In this document: piece by piece, positions 55,918 through 63,365 of the stretch
Position numbering within the stretch: position 1 is the stretch's first letter
Layout of the letters: every line of letters begins with the position of its first letter
NCBI GenBank assembly: GCA_041743425.1
Contig: JBGTMS010000211.1
Coordinates: 1-64,000 of the forward strand
DNA: 64,000 nucleotides
Reading direction: 5' to 3'
Origin: JTS-RE37 sp041743425
Lineage (GTDB): Bacteria > Bacteroidota > Bacteroidia > Flavobacteriales > Flavobacteriaceae
The notes under the pieces: model-generated
What the model was told of the DNA's origin: nothing
The model's input: the letters and a program-made list of their open reading frames with translations, nothing else
Databases searched by the model: none
Program-made: the position numbers and the translations under genes

Positions 55918-56595
55918 TTATTGTTTTCTGTTGGTGGTTACCCAGGCCTTATATGCCGGTACGCCCAGGGCATTGGTGGCGGTAGGCGCATCAAGGGAAC
56001 TGTTTGGGATCTCGACGGCAATAGACAGTGTGTTCGCACCATCAAAGGTATTTGCCGCTTCGCCAGCCGGTAAAAATCCGCCCGGCGCCATTCCCCCGAT
56101 AACCGCGTTGAACTGGAAGAAGTCAAAAAAGAAAGCATCCTGTCTTGGCCCGGCAAAAAGTTTCACTCCGGCATCGGTAGTCTCAACAACAGCCGTTGCT
56201 CCGGAAATTTCCACGTCTCCTAAAGGACTGTCAACAAGAACCTCACTATTCACTCCTGTCTGTACCGCATCGCCCATAAAGAAATACATCTGGCCATCTC
56301 TTGGAATTGCCTGTATGACATAATCCTCCACAAGATCACCATCTCCGTCAATATTGATCTCAATAAGCACGTCCTCGTCAAATGTACCATAAGCAAGATC
56401 GGGCAGAACGTTGGACTGAACGTCCACTATAAAAGTGGTGTTATCTGACCCCAAAGTAGGTTCAAATGCATAGAAATCTGCAATGTCTGCAGTAGTTCCC
56501 ATGGAGGAAGGGGCATCAATATGGTCGGCGGCAACCAGAATTCCACCGGCTATCGCTAAGGCGCCCAGACCCCAATAAAGTTTTTTGTTTTTCAT
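55918..56595 (-). CDS. DUF4331 N-terminal-half protein, exported
   Basis: Hydrophobic signal sequence (about residues 5-22) followed by AADHIDAPSSM and TADIADFYAFEP, the hallmark opening of DUF4331. The mature part is acidic and strand-rich. It ends at WVTTNRKQ, about half the usual DUF4331 length, and the next gene, 25 bases downstream, supplies a C-terminal-half-like domain on a lipoprotein. The two may assemble into one unit. It is the first gene of a three-gene operon divergent from the LETM1-related gene. Confidence 0.84.
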   Translation of the reverse strand: MKNKKLYWGLGALAIAGGILVAADHIDAPSSMGTTADIADFYAFEPTLGSDNTTFIVDVQSNVLPDLAYGTFDEDVLIEINIDGDGDLVEDYVIQAIPRDGQMYFFMGDAVQTGVNSEVLVDSPLGDVEISGATAVVETTDAGVKLFAGPRQDAFFFDFFQFNAVIGGMAPGGFLPAGEAANTFDGANTLSIAVEIPNSSLDAPTATNALGVPAYKAWVTTNRKQ

Positions 56596-56815
56596 CTCTG
56601 TTGTTTTTAAAATTCACATTTCAACATACTAACGATGTTTTATAGCCAGGGTTTGCAATTACTTGTTAAATATTTGTTAATTCTAAAACTGATAGATGCT
56701 ACCCCCTACTTATATATAGGCCTTGCACCACTTTTAATAGCCGTGGTAATTTGGAACATCTGTCCTACAAGACAAGCCTTTGGTTTTTAAAACTTTAAAT
56801 TCTCTTAAATTCCAG

Positions 56816-56823
56816 TATTTTTG
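56816..56823 (+). promoter_or_regulatory. Candidate -7 box of the LETM1-related gene (TATTTTTG)
   Basis: Exact TAnnTTTG match 22 bases before ATG 56846. The frame is open upstream to 56780, but that extension would contain this box, so the box supports the shorter start. Confidence 0.5.
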
Positions 56824-56845
56824 CACCCGAAATAAACTACGACCT

Positions 56846-58039
56846 ATGAACCCCTCCACAGCAGGCTGGATCGCTAAATACGGCCACGTCGTTTCCAATC
56901 GCCAGGATGCTTTTGCTGATTTTGATTCGTTGTATGAAGGGTTGAAGGGGACCGGATTTATTTACGGTATTAACATAGGAACGCCCCTGTTTATTAGTGC
57001 GCTTCATGAACTCTCTGAAGATGAAAAAGCAAAGATCAACCTTGTTACCGGCCTGTGGCACACTTACAGACTAGTACATCCCGATAGGGAATTTGGTAGT
57101 TTCTTAACCACGGTTCTAGCTTTTTACAGCGCTCTTAAAATCGGCAGGATTTCATTTTTCAACAGGGTTTTTGCCGGCTCCGGGTCATCTGCCCAGCTGG
57201 AGAAATTACTGGATTCAAGAATCTACCTCGAAGACAATGTATTCAGCAAGACTTTTAATAATGCCATCACCAATTCCTTACTTTTTATAGACGTGCTTAC
57301 ATTCAGGAAGTATGTAGAGGGCAATGTTGATGTCCGGACATATGCCCAGAGCCTGGAATATATTACCATCAACGTAACGTATCATACATTGCATTTTAAG
57401 GAAAGAAACAGGAATGATGAAAAACTCGCCCAGTTATTCAAATCATCGTTAACATTTATTGACCCGGACAATCAGCTTTTTGATGGCACGTACAGGGATC
57501 AGATGCAGCACTTTCGCTCCGGCTGGGAAAACAGTTATTTTTTGGACGTGGCTTGTCTGACCCTCTGGGAAGAGAACGGCCTGGAATATAAAGAATCTGA
57601 ATTCCTCTTTGGAACAGGGAAGGATCTTGGTTTTTCCCCTGATCAAATCCGCGCTGCTATCAACGCCATTACCATATTTTTCGAGGAGAATGCCAAAATA
57701 ATTCCATTTCTGCAAGATCGGAATTTTCCATTCCAGTTCTATGGCGGCATGTCCAGGATCGTAAATAAACTGATAATGCGAAACAGCAAAAGATTGCAAA
57801 AAGAACTTTTGCAAAGCAAGGAACTGATGTATCTACTATCCAAATCAACGGTAAAAGATCTCAGTGTTGAAGAAAAAAGAAAAGTACAGAAACAACTGCT
57901 TGAAATATTTAAGAGCATCCCTTCCCTCGCGATATTCATACTTCCGGGAGGGGCTGTTCTCCTCCCACTTGTCATCAAACTGATTCCTCAGTTATTACCT
58001 TCCGCCTTTGATGATAACCGCATTGAAAAGCGCCCCTGA
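56846..58039 (+). CDS. LETM1-related protein
   Basis: A 397-residue protein, mostly helical. The last 60 residues hold KELMYLLSKSTVKDLSVEEK and a hydrophobic stretch with ILPGGAVLLPLVIKLIPQLL, then LPSAFDDN. This C-terminal pattern matches the domain of mitochondrial LETM1, an inner-membrane protein linked to cation/proton exchange. I recall Bacteroidota members being called LETM1-related biofilm-associated protein; I could not check this. Only one strongly hydrophobic segment is seen, so it is membrane-associated rather than a classical carrier. Convergent with the LytTR operon. Confidence 0.8.
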   Translation: MNPSTAGWIAKYGHVVSNRQDAFADFDSLYEGLKGTGFIYGINIGTPLFISALHELSEDEKAKINLVTGLWHTYRLVHPDREFGSFLTTVLAFYSALKIGRISFFNRVFAGSGSSAQLEKLLDSRIYLEDNVFSKTFNNAITNSLLFIDVLTFRKYVEGNVDVRTYAQSLEYITINVTYHTLHFKERNRNDEKLAQLFKSSLTFIDPDNQLFDGTYRDQMQHFRSGWENSYFLDVACLTLWEENGLEYKESEFLFGTGKDLGFSPDQIRAAINAITIFFEENAKIIPFLQDRNFPFQFYGGMSRIVNKLIMRNSKRLQKELLQSKELMYLLSKSTVKDLSVEEKRKVQKQLLEIFKSIPSLAIFILPGGAVLLPLVIKLIPQLLPSAFDDNRIEKRP

Positions 58040-58112
58040 AGTCCATATTTGTCACTATAGAATATATCTATAATACATTTCATATCATTATAAATGAATG
58101 TTTTAGCTGAAT

Positions 58113-58868
58113 CTATTCTAACCATAGCTTGAAGTCCCTGACACGTTCTCTGCTAACAATGATTTCTTGCTCCTGATAGGTACCAAGTTTGATTTTAAGT
58201 CTGGAATTACTATAAGCGATGATGTCTTTAATATGGTGAATATTGATATAGAATTTTCTGCTTACCCGAAAAAAGGTATTTGGCGCCAATTCGGTTTCGA
58301 GTTGCTCAAGTGTGGTTTCCAGCAAATAATTTCTTCCTTCCGAGGTGGCGGCATAGGTGCCTTTGTTCTCGCTGTAAAAGCACTGAATTTCGTCGGAATG
58401 AAGTATTTTAAGATGCTGTCCTACCCTCGCCGTAAATCTTTTTTTATAAGATCGTTCCAGGGGGTTGACAAGCAATTTCCTGATATCATTAAAATCAAGG
58501 GCTATTTTTTGTTCTCCCTGATTTAGTGACTGGAATTTTCGAATGGCCTTATGCAACTCCTCTTCATCAATTGGCTTCAGCAGATAATCTATGCTGTTCA
58601 ATTTAAAGGCCTGTAGTGCGTACTCATCAAAGGCCGTGGTAAAAATGATCGCACTATGTATTTCTACTCTTTCAAAAATTTCGAAGGAAAGGCCATCCGA
58701 AAGTTGGATATCCAGAAAAATGACATCCGGGTGCTCCTGTTTCTCAAACCATGCCACAGACTCTTCAACGGAATGCAACATGGCCAGAACCTCTACCTCA
58801 AGCTGTGCCAGAAGACGACACATTCTGCGTGCCGCGGGTTTTTCATCTTCAATTATCAATACCTTCAT
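58113..58868 (-). CDS. LytTR-family response regulator
   Basis: Receiver domain at residues 1-120 with acidic pocket EDEK, phospho-acceptor Asp53 in IFLDIQLSDG, the threonine in IIFTTAFDEYA and lysine in YLLKPIDEEE. The LytTR DNA-binding domain covers about 145-250 (RFTARVGQHLKILHSDEIQC and FFRVSRKFYINIHHI). It is the last gene of the 2TM operon, with the cognate kinase three genes upstream, a complete LytS/LytR-type system. Targets are not identifiable here. The 190-base gap before it has TTTGAC/GTCAAA (58908-58928), perhaps its own regulation. Confidence 0.95.
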   Translation of the reverse strand: MKVLIIEDEKPAARRMCRLLAQLEVEVLAMLHSVEESVAWFEKQEHPDVIFLDIQLSDGLSFEIFERVEIHSAIIFTTAFDEYALQAFKLNSIDYLLKPIDEEELHKAIRKFQSLNQGEQKIALDFNDIRKLLVNPLERSYKKRFTARVGQHLKILHSDEIQCFYSENKGTYAATSEGRNYLLETTLEQLETELAPNTFFRVSRKFYINIHHIKDIIAYSNSRLKIKLGTYQEQEIIVSRERVRDFKLWLE

Positions 58869-59058
58869 ATATTTCCGTTTACTCGATGATTTATTTCACT
58901 TTCAGAGTTTGACGGCGTAAAAGTCAAAACCAGGGAACCAGGAAGTGAGCTGCTATTAAAGGTGATCCATCCGCTCCCGGATAATTGGCCTGCCTTTAAC
59001 AGGAGCCTTTAAATCCCTTATATAGCAGAAGATTACAGCGTTTAATACTTGTATTACA

Positions 59059-59388
59059 TCATTTAAATTTATCTGCCTGTTTTTTTTCCTCCTCCATGTA
59101 CTTGGCAATCTGGCGCTTCTCCCAGTTTTTATTGAGAAACGGGTGATAGTCAAAGGCTTTTAAGGCGTGGAAACCCAGGCCCAGTCCCCAAAGCGCCCAG
59201 GTGGCAAAAGTTCCAATATCAAAAAAAGCATCACTCAGCGATTCTCCGTTATAGTAATTCTGCATGACCTTATTTACTGTAATGAAGGTGTTGACAAGGA
59301 GATAAATACTTAAATGGATATAAAAGCCCTTCAATATCTCTACTTTTTTCCGGGCTCCTTTCAGCTTCTGATCTTCTATACTTTCCAT
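59059..59388 (-). CDS. 2TM-domain membrane protein
   Basis: About 109 residues with the 2TM-domain layout: a basic amphipathic N-terminus (GARKKVEILKGFYIH), two hydrophobic helices separated by a loop, and a conserved end HPFLNKNWEKRQIAKYMEEE. ATG 59388 (MESIEDQ) aligns with the start of the neighbouring 2TM protein; the frame is open to ATG 59418, which would overlap the upstream stop. Its copies flank the kinase, so it may modulate the kinase in the membrane. No biochemical function is known for the domain. Confidence 0.85.
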   Translation of the reverse strand: MESIEDQKLKGARKKVEILKGFYIHLSIYLLVNTFITVNKVMQNYYNGESLSDAFFDIGTFATWALWGLGLGFHALKAFDYHPFLNKNWEKRQIAKYMEEEKKQADKFK

Positions 59389-59408
59389 AGCCTGTCTGTT
59401 ATTGGGTA

Positions 59409-59711
59409 TTATTCCCATTTATTGGTTCGTTCCTCCTGTTCCATAAATTCACGGATTTTCCGATTCTCCCAGTCCTTGTTAAAAAACGGGCTCAGATTAA
59501 AGATGGAAATAGCATGAAAAAATATCCCGATTCCCCAGCCAAAGGCGGCCCACAGGAACCACATATAGCGCCATTCATTGGTCCAGTAATTGATAATTGC
59601 CAGGAGCGGAATGATGATAAGGTAGGAAGTAAGGTGTCCATAAAACTTTTTGAGAATATCCACTCTTTCTCTGGCTCTCAGATACTTACTTTCCTTGTTG
59701 AAGTTGTCCAT
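59409..59711 (-). CDS. 2TM-domain membrane protein
   Basis: 100 residues, clearly paralogous to the 2TM tail of the kinase and to the next gene: RARERVDILKKFYGHLTSYL at the start, two hydrophobic helices, and FFNKDWENRKIREFMEQEER at the end. It is separated from the kinase gene by 132 bases and from the next 2TM gene by 20. A role as kinase partner or decoy is inferred only from gene order. Confidence 0.88.
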   Translation of the reverse strand: MDNFNKESKYLRARERVDILKKFYGHLTSYLIIIPLLAIINYWTNEWRYMWFLWAAFGWGIGIFFHAISIFNLSPFFNKDWENRKIREFMEQEERTNKWE

Positions 59712-59843
59712 TATTATACCTTTTAAATAGTAACTAGAATTTTATTAGCTTGTCTGTCAATTCTACCTTATATCCGTCATAGCTTGCCCAAATATGGGTT
59801 TTAAGGGTTGAATATTAATAGCAGACAACCACAGCCAGTCCGC

Positions 59844-61175
59844 TTAAAAATCGTCATTCTCCATGAGCTCCCTGATCTTTTTCTCTTCCCAGCGTTTCCC
59901 CCAAAGTGGATTATACCCATAGGCTTCCATCCCATGCATTAACAGACCAAATCCCCAGCCAAGTGACGGAAAAATCACCCATACAAAATCGGTGGTCTTA
60001 AAATTGAGCCATGCCAGAATGGGTATGACGATGCAATAAGCCGTGAGATTACCATAGAAGCCTTTTATGGCCTCTACACGTTCCTTTGCCTTCAGATAGC
60101 GCTTGTCCTGGATATAGGTTTGTTGCGTTTCCATGATTGAAATTTTTTTGGTTAGTATGGGAAGTGAAACACTAAATGCTTCCTTCGTTTTCTGAATGTC
60201 CACCGTTTTGTCCGAGAGGATATGATATCGCTGTTGTATATTTCTTAAACCCACACCGCTGCCTTTTTTCAGCACTTCTTTTTCCTGCAGATTGTTACTG
60301 ACGATCAAGCGCCCTTCTCCTTCGCTAACAGTAATCCGAAGAGGTTTGGCCGACGTCACAATATTGTGCTTCACCGCATTCTCGAGTAATAATTGCAAAG
60401 ACAGGGGTACGATTCTTGCTTCAGGATGTTTACTGGTCATCGGGATATCGAAAACAATACTGTCCTCAAACCGCATTTTCAATAATTGCACATAGGTTCT
60501 GGCGAATTCAAGCTCTTCATCAATGCTCACCAAATCTTTATTTTTTTGTTCAAGAACATACCTGTAAACCTTTGACAATGAAGTAGTAAATTTTTGAGCC
60601 TGTCTGGGATCTTCGTCGATAAGGCTGGAGAGCACATTCAGGCTATTAAATAAAAAGTGCGGGTCGAGTTGATTTTTTAAGGCGTCAAATTTTGCTGAAG
60701 CCGCACCTGCAATGATCTTTTGCTCTTTCACCTTGCCTTCCTGCCAATGCTTGTAAAAACTAATGGCATGATACAAGACGGACAGCAGGCTGATTCCAAG
60801 TAATACAAGTAAATAATAGACTTTTACCTCTCCCGCCATGAATTGTTGCCAGTTCTCATTGTACATGCCTATCTCAACACCCATCCTTATCAGGAAAATA
60901 ACGGTCATTGACAAAACGATGTTCCCAAGAGCGGCCAGCACACTTCTGTATTTACCGTATTTTAGAAAGAGCCGGCTATTATTGACATATCGAAGGAAGG
61001 CAGAATTGGTCCATGTGAGAATCAGCCCATAAAGCAGGTAATATTGTACGGATGTAAAAAAATTACCATCCATTATTAGGGACTGCCCGCCAAGAAGTCC
61101 TATCCCTACAGCAATGGCAGTGAGTACAATCCCGGATACAATTCCCAGTAGGAATGTTTTAAATAAATATTTCAT
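59844..61175 (-). CDS. LytS-type sensor histidine kinase fused to a C-terminal 2TM domain
   Basis: Membrane sensor (about four hydrophobic helices within residues 5-145), then a His_kinase region with the phospho-acceptor histidine in LDPHFLFNSLNVLSSLI (near 172), an N-box LLLENAVKHNI (near 263) and a G-box KGSGVGLRNIQQRY. After the ATPase domain comes a 2TM domain (about 345-443, YLKAKERVEAIKGFYGN to WGKRWEEKKIRELMEND) similar to the two free 2TM proteins downstream. An ATG at the junction (residues about ISIMETQQ) could be an internal start for a separate 2TM product. It forms an operon with two 2TM genes and a LytTR regulator. Confidence 0.92.
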   Translation of the reverse strand: MKYLFKTFLLGIVSGIVLTAIAVGIGLLGGQSLIMDGNFFTSVQYYLLYGLILTWTNSAFLRYVNNSRLFLKYGKYRSVLAALGNIVLSMTVIFLIRMGVEIGMYNENWQQFMAGEVKVYYLLVLLGISLLSVLYHAISFYKHWQEGKVKEQKIIAGAASAKFDALKNQLDPHFLFNSLNVLSSLIDEDPRQAQKFTTSLSKVYRYVLEQKNKDLVSIDEELEFARTYVQLLKMRFEDSIVFDIPMTSKHPEARIVPLSLQLLLENAVKHNIVTSAKPLRITVSEGEGRLIVSNNLQEKEVLKKGSGVGLRNIQQRYHILSDKTVDIQKTKEAFSVSLPILTKKISIMETQQTYIQDKRYLKAKERVEAIKGFYGNLTAYCIVIPILAWLNFKTTDFVWVIFPSLGWGFGLLMHGMEAYGYNPLWGKRWEEKKIRELMENDDF

Positions 61176-61507
61176 CTTCAGCAGTTCCGTTTTTCTTCAC
61201 TTTATCAGTTGAGGATCTCTAAAAAATGGCCAACCATCCTTCCCGTGTTCTCAATGGTACCTCCAGGTTTGTTTCAATGCATAAAGCAGACGTCTCATCT
61301 ATGTACCTCTGGCCATTTTTCTTAGCAAATTCCTGGGATATTCGGATTAAGAATGATTATCGAGTATAAAATTGCAGAAAAACAGTTAACTGTCAAAGAA
61401 GCCATTACTGAAATGTGGATTTTACAGGATCAAATGTAATTGGAAGCGTATCAACAGAAAACCCTCAACTTAAAGGTGAGGGTTTCGGACAGCTGGCAGA
61501 CAGGAAC
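61176..61507. other. 332-base non-coding region upstream of the kinase operon
   Basis: Contains AAAAATGGCCA (61222-61232) and TGGCCATTTTT (61310-61320), perfect 11-base inverted copies enclosing 77 bases with a smaller ACCAT/ATGGT hairpin inside, so a folded leader RNA is possible. ACAGTTAACTGT (61382-61393) is a 12-base palindrome. A 28-codon plus-strand frame (61353-61439) is not convincing. A minus-strand hairpin terminator for the alpha/beta hydrolase is at 61459-61485. Confidence 0.5.
61459..61485 (-). terminator. Probable terminator of the alpha/beta-hydrolase gene
   Basis: AAACCCTCA and TGAGGGTTT pair perfectly around a 9-base loop, 22 bases after the hydrolase stop on the minus strand. 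Only four T follow on that strand, so it is of moderate strength. Confidence 0.6.
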
Positions 61508-62338
61508 CTAATTTTTAAAGAAGGGTAGCAATTGTTCATTCAGTTCCTGACTATGCGTAATATTCAGTCCATGAGGTGCTCCGGAAATGATTTTGAGTTT
61601 ACTTCCTGAAATGCCAGCCGCAGCCTGCCTTGCCGAAGTTTCCAGGGGTACGGTGGCATCTGCGTCCCCATGTATTATAAGCACGGGAACCGTTATATCT
61701 TTCAATTCTTTCCTGAAATCGGTATCCATCCAGGCCCTGGCAGTTTCGATGGTGGCCCTTGGGGAGGCGGGTGCAGAAATGCTGAAGTCGTATTCGAGCT
61801 GTGCGGCACTCACTGAATTCTCGCTTTTGTTATAATTATAGAATCCCTGATGGAATTTTTTAAGAAAGCCTACCCGGTCATCTGCCAGTGCTTTTAGTAT
61901 GTCCTTAAGATCCTTTTCAGGCACGCCTTCAGGATTGTCCTCTTTCTTTTTCATCAATGGGATGATGGAACTAACCAATACGGCCTTCTTTATCCTGGCT
62001 TCGCCGTATTCTGTGATATAACGGACCACTTCTCCCCCACCCATGGAAAAACCGACAAGGATACAGTCGTTTAATTTCAACTGTACAATCAGTTCATTCA
62101 GGTCCGAAGCGAGGGTAGAATAATCATAATCTCCCCAGGGACGGGAAGACTTTCCAAAGCCGCGGCGATCGTAAGTGATGCATCTATGACCGGATGAGAC
62201 TAAGGGGCCGACCTGAGATTCCCAGGAACTGCCGCTTAATGGCCATCCGTGGATGAGGATAACGGGCTTACCTTGTCCATAATCTTCATAGTATATGGAT
62301 ACTTTTTCCTTCCCGGTCGAATTTTCTATATAAGGCAT
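61508..62338 (-). CDS. Alpha/beta hydrolase (chloroperoxidase/esterase-like)
   Basis: 276-residue alpha/beta hydrolase with the family's oxyanion motif HGWPLSG (30-36), nucleophile Ser98 in GFSMGG, the catalytic aspartate in HGDADATVPLE (about 227) and histidine in GAPHGLN (about 254). This is the pattern of the so-called non-haem chloroperoxidase/esterase group, which use no metal. The natural substrate is unknown. No signal peptide, so cytosolic. It appears to be a single-gene unit, divergent from the PaiB-like gene and ending in a hairpin. Confidence 0.92.
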   Translation of the reverse strand: MPYIENSTGKEKVSIYYEDYGQGKPVILIHGWPLSGSSWESQVGPLVSSGHRCITYDRRGFGKSSRPWGDYDYSTLASDLNELIVQLKLNDCILVGFSMGGGEVVRYITEYGEARIKKAVLVSSIIPLMKKKEDNPEGVPEKDLKDILKALADDRVGFLKKFHQGFYNYNKSENSVSAAQLEYDFSISAPASPRATIETARAWMDTDFRKELKDITVPVLIIHGDADATVPLETSARQAAAGISGSKLKIISGAPHGLNITHSQELNEQLLPFFKN

Positions 62339-62472
62339 ATCATTTGATATTTAGATGAGTTGCAAGCTAGGATGTTGTTGGGGAGGAGGTGGACGCGATC
62401 GGCCTTATTTTGTGCTGATTTGGAGTAATGCAGGCTGTGTGAACAGTTCTCAAAGCGCTGATAGATCGCCGC

Positions 62473-62492
62473 CAGTATAATTGGTTATACTG
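62473..62492. promoter_or_regulatory. Perfect 8+8 bp inverted repeat upstream of the PaiB-like gene
   Basis: CAGTATAA and TTATACTG are exact inverted copies around TTGG, 32 bases before the ATG at 62525, in the region shared with the divergent hydrolase. Its place fits an operator; it could also fold as a hairpin in the mRNA leader. Confidence 0.5.
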
Positions 62493-62524
62493 ATATTTTC
62501 TACCTTACCACAAATTTCCTTTCT

Positions 62525-63187
62525 ATGTATATTCCGTTACAGTATAAAAATGAAAATCTGACGGAGGTGAGAGACTTCCTTCGAAACAATGCTTTTGGAA
62601 TTCTAGTGAACCAGGTCAATGGAAAATTATGGGCATCGCATATCCCTCTGGAACTCGACACCGATCCTGAGGGGCATGATGTCCTGATCGGACATGTTGC
62701 GAAGGCCAATCCACAATGGTCATCTTTTGACGCTTCCGAAGAAGTGCTTTGCATTTTTAATGGCCCGCACTCCTATGTTTCGTCCTCCTGGTACCGGGAA
62801 GAAGAGGTGCCCACCTGGAATTATATTGCTGTGCATGTCTATGGTAGCCTGGAGATACTCAGTGCATCTGAGGTTCTTACATCGCTGGAAAAACTTGTTG
62901 ACAAATATGAAAGGAATTCAGAAAAACCAATAGCCCTCTCGACCCTTTCAGACAGGACCCTGAGACAAGTTCGGGGGATTGTTGGTTTCAGAATCCGGAT
63001 ACGCGATATTCATGCGGCTTCCAAATTATCACAGGGAAGGCCCGAAGATCATTTAAGAATTATTGAAGAACTGGAAAAAACCGGACAGAGCGGTGCTCTG
63101 GACACGGCCCGGTCCATGAGAAACAATCAGTCCCTGAAGGAACAAACGGATAAGCAGGCTGCAGGGACGAGTGAACTCCCCGAATAG
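62525..63187 (+). CDS. PaiB-like FMN-binding protein (negative transcriptional regulator family)
   Basis: 220 residues in the PaiB family. Family-typical pieces are MYIPLQYKNENLTEVRDFLR at the start, GHVAKANPQWSS in the middle, and SSWYREEEVPTWNYIAVHVYG near 95-115. These make a split beta-barrel that binds FMN or haem. B. subtilis PaiB is called a negative regulator of sporulation and protease genes, but no DNA-binding motif is clear, and many homologues may be flavin enzymes. The C-terminal tail (about residues 190-220) is low-complexity and probably disordered. It may regulate itself through the inverted repeat just upstream. Confidence 0.88.
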   Translation: MYIPLQYKNENLTEVRDFLRNNAFGILVNQVNGKLWASHIPLELDTDPEGHDVLIGHVAKANPQWSSFDASEEVLCIFNGPHSYVSSSWYREEEVPTWNYIAVHVYGSLEILSASEVLTSLEKLVDKYERNSEKPIALSTLSDRTLRQVRGIVGFRIRIRDIHAASKLSQGRPEDHLRIIEELEKTGQSGALDTARSMRNNQSLKEQTDKQAAGTSELPE

Positions 63188-63365
63188 AACGGTAGCCCGG
63201 CCGAAGCGTGCCCCCAGGGTAAAAAATGGGCAGAAAGAAGGTCCGGAAAACAGCCAGGGTTGGGGTAAACACCTCAAAATGTATTGGCTTGGGATCGGGT
63301 TATTTAAGCTAAGCTGAGAGTGTTCAATCGCTTTCCGATCTAATAAATTCATGTAATATTGCCCT

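Noticed and set aside
58056..58072. TATAGA/TCTATA inverted repeat between convergent genes
   Set aside because: AT-rich and short; no T-run, so not called as a terminator.
60140..60160. Programmed frameshift at the A7 run in the kinase gene
   Set aside because: Both alternative frames run on for more than fifteen codons into meaningless sequence, so no sensible shifted product results.
61353..61439. 28-codon plus-strand frame
   Set aside because: Very short, no promoter, not hydrophobic and no recognisable family; it overlaps a palindrome that looks regulatory.
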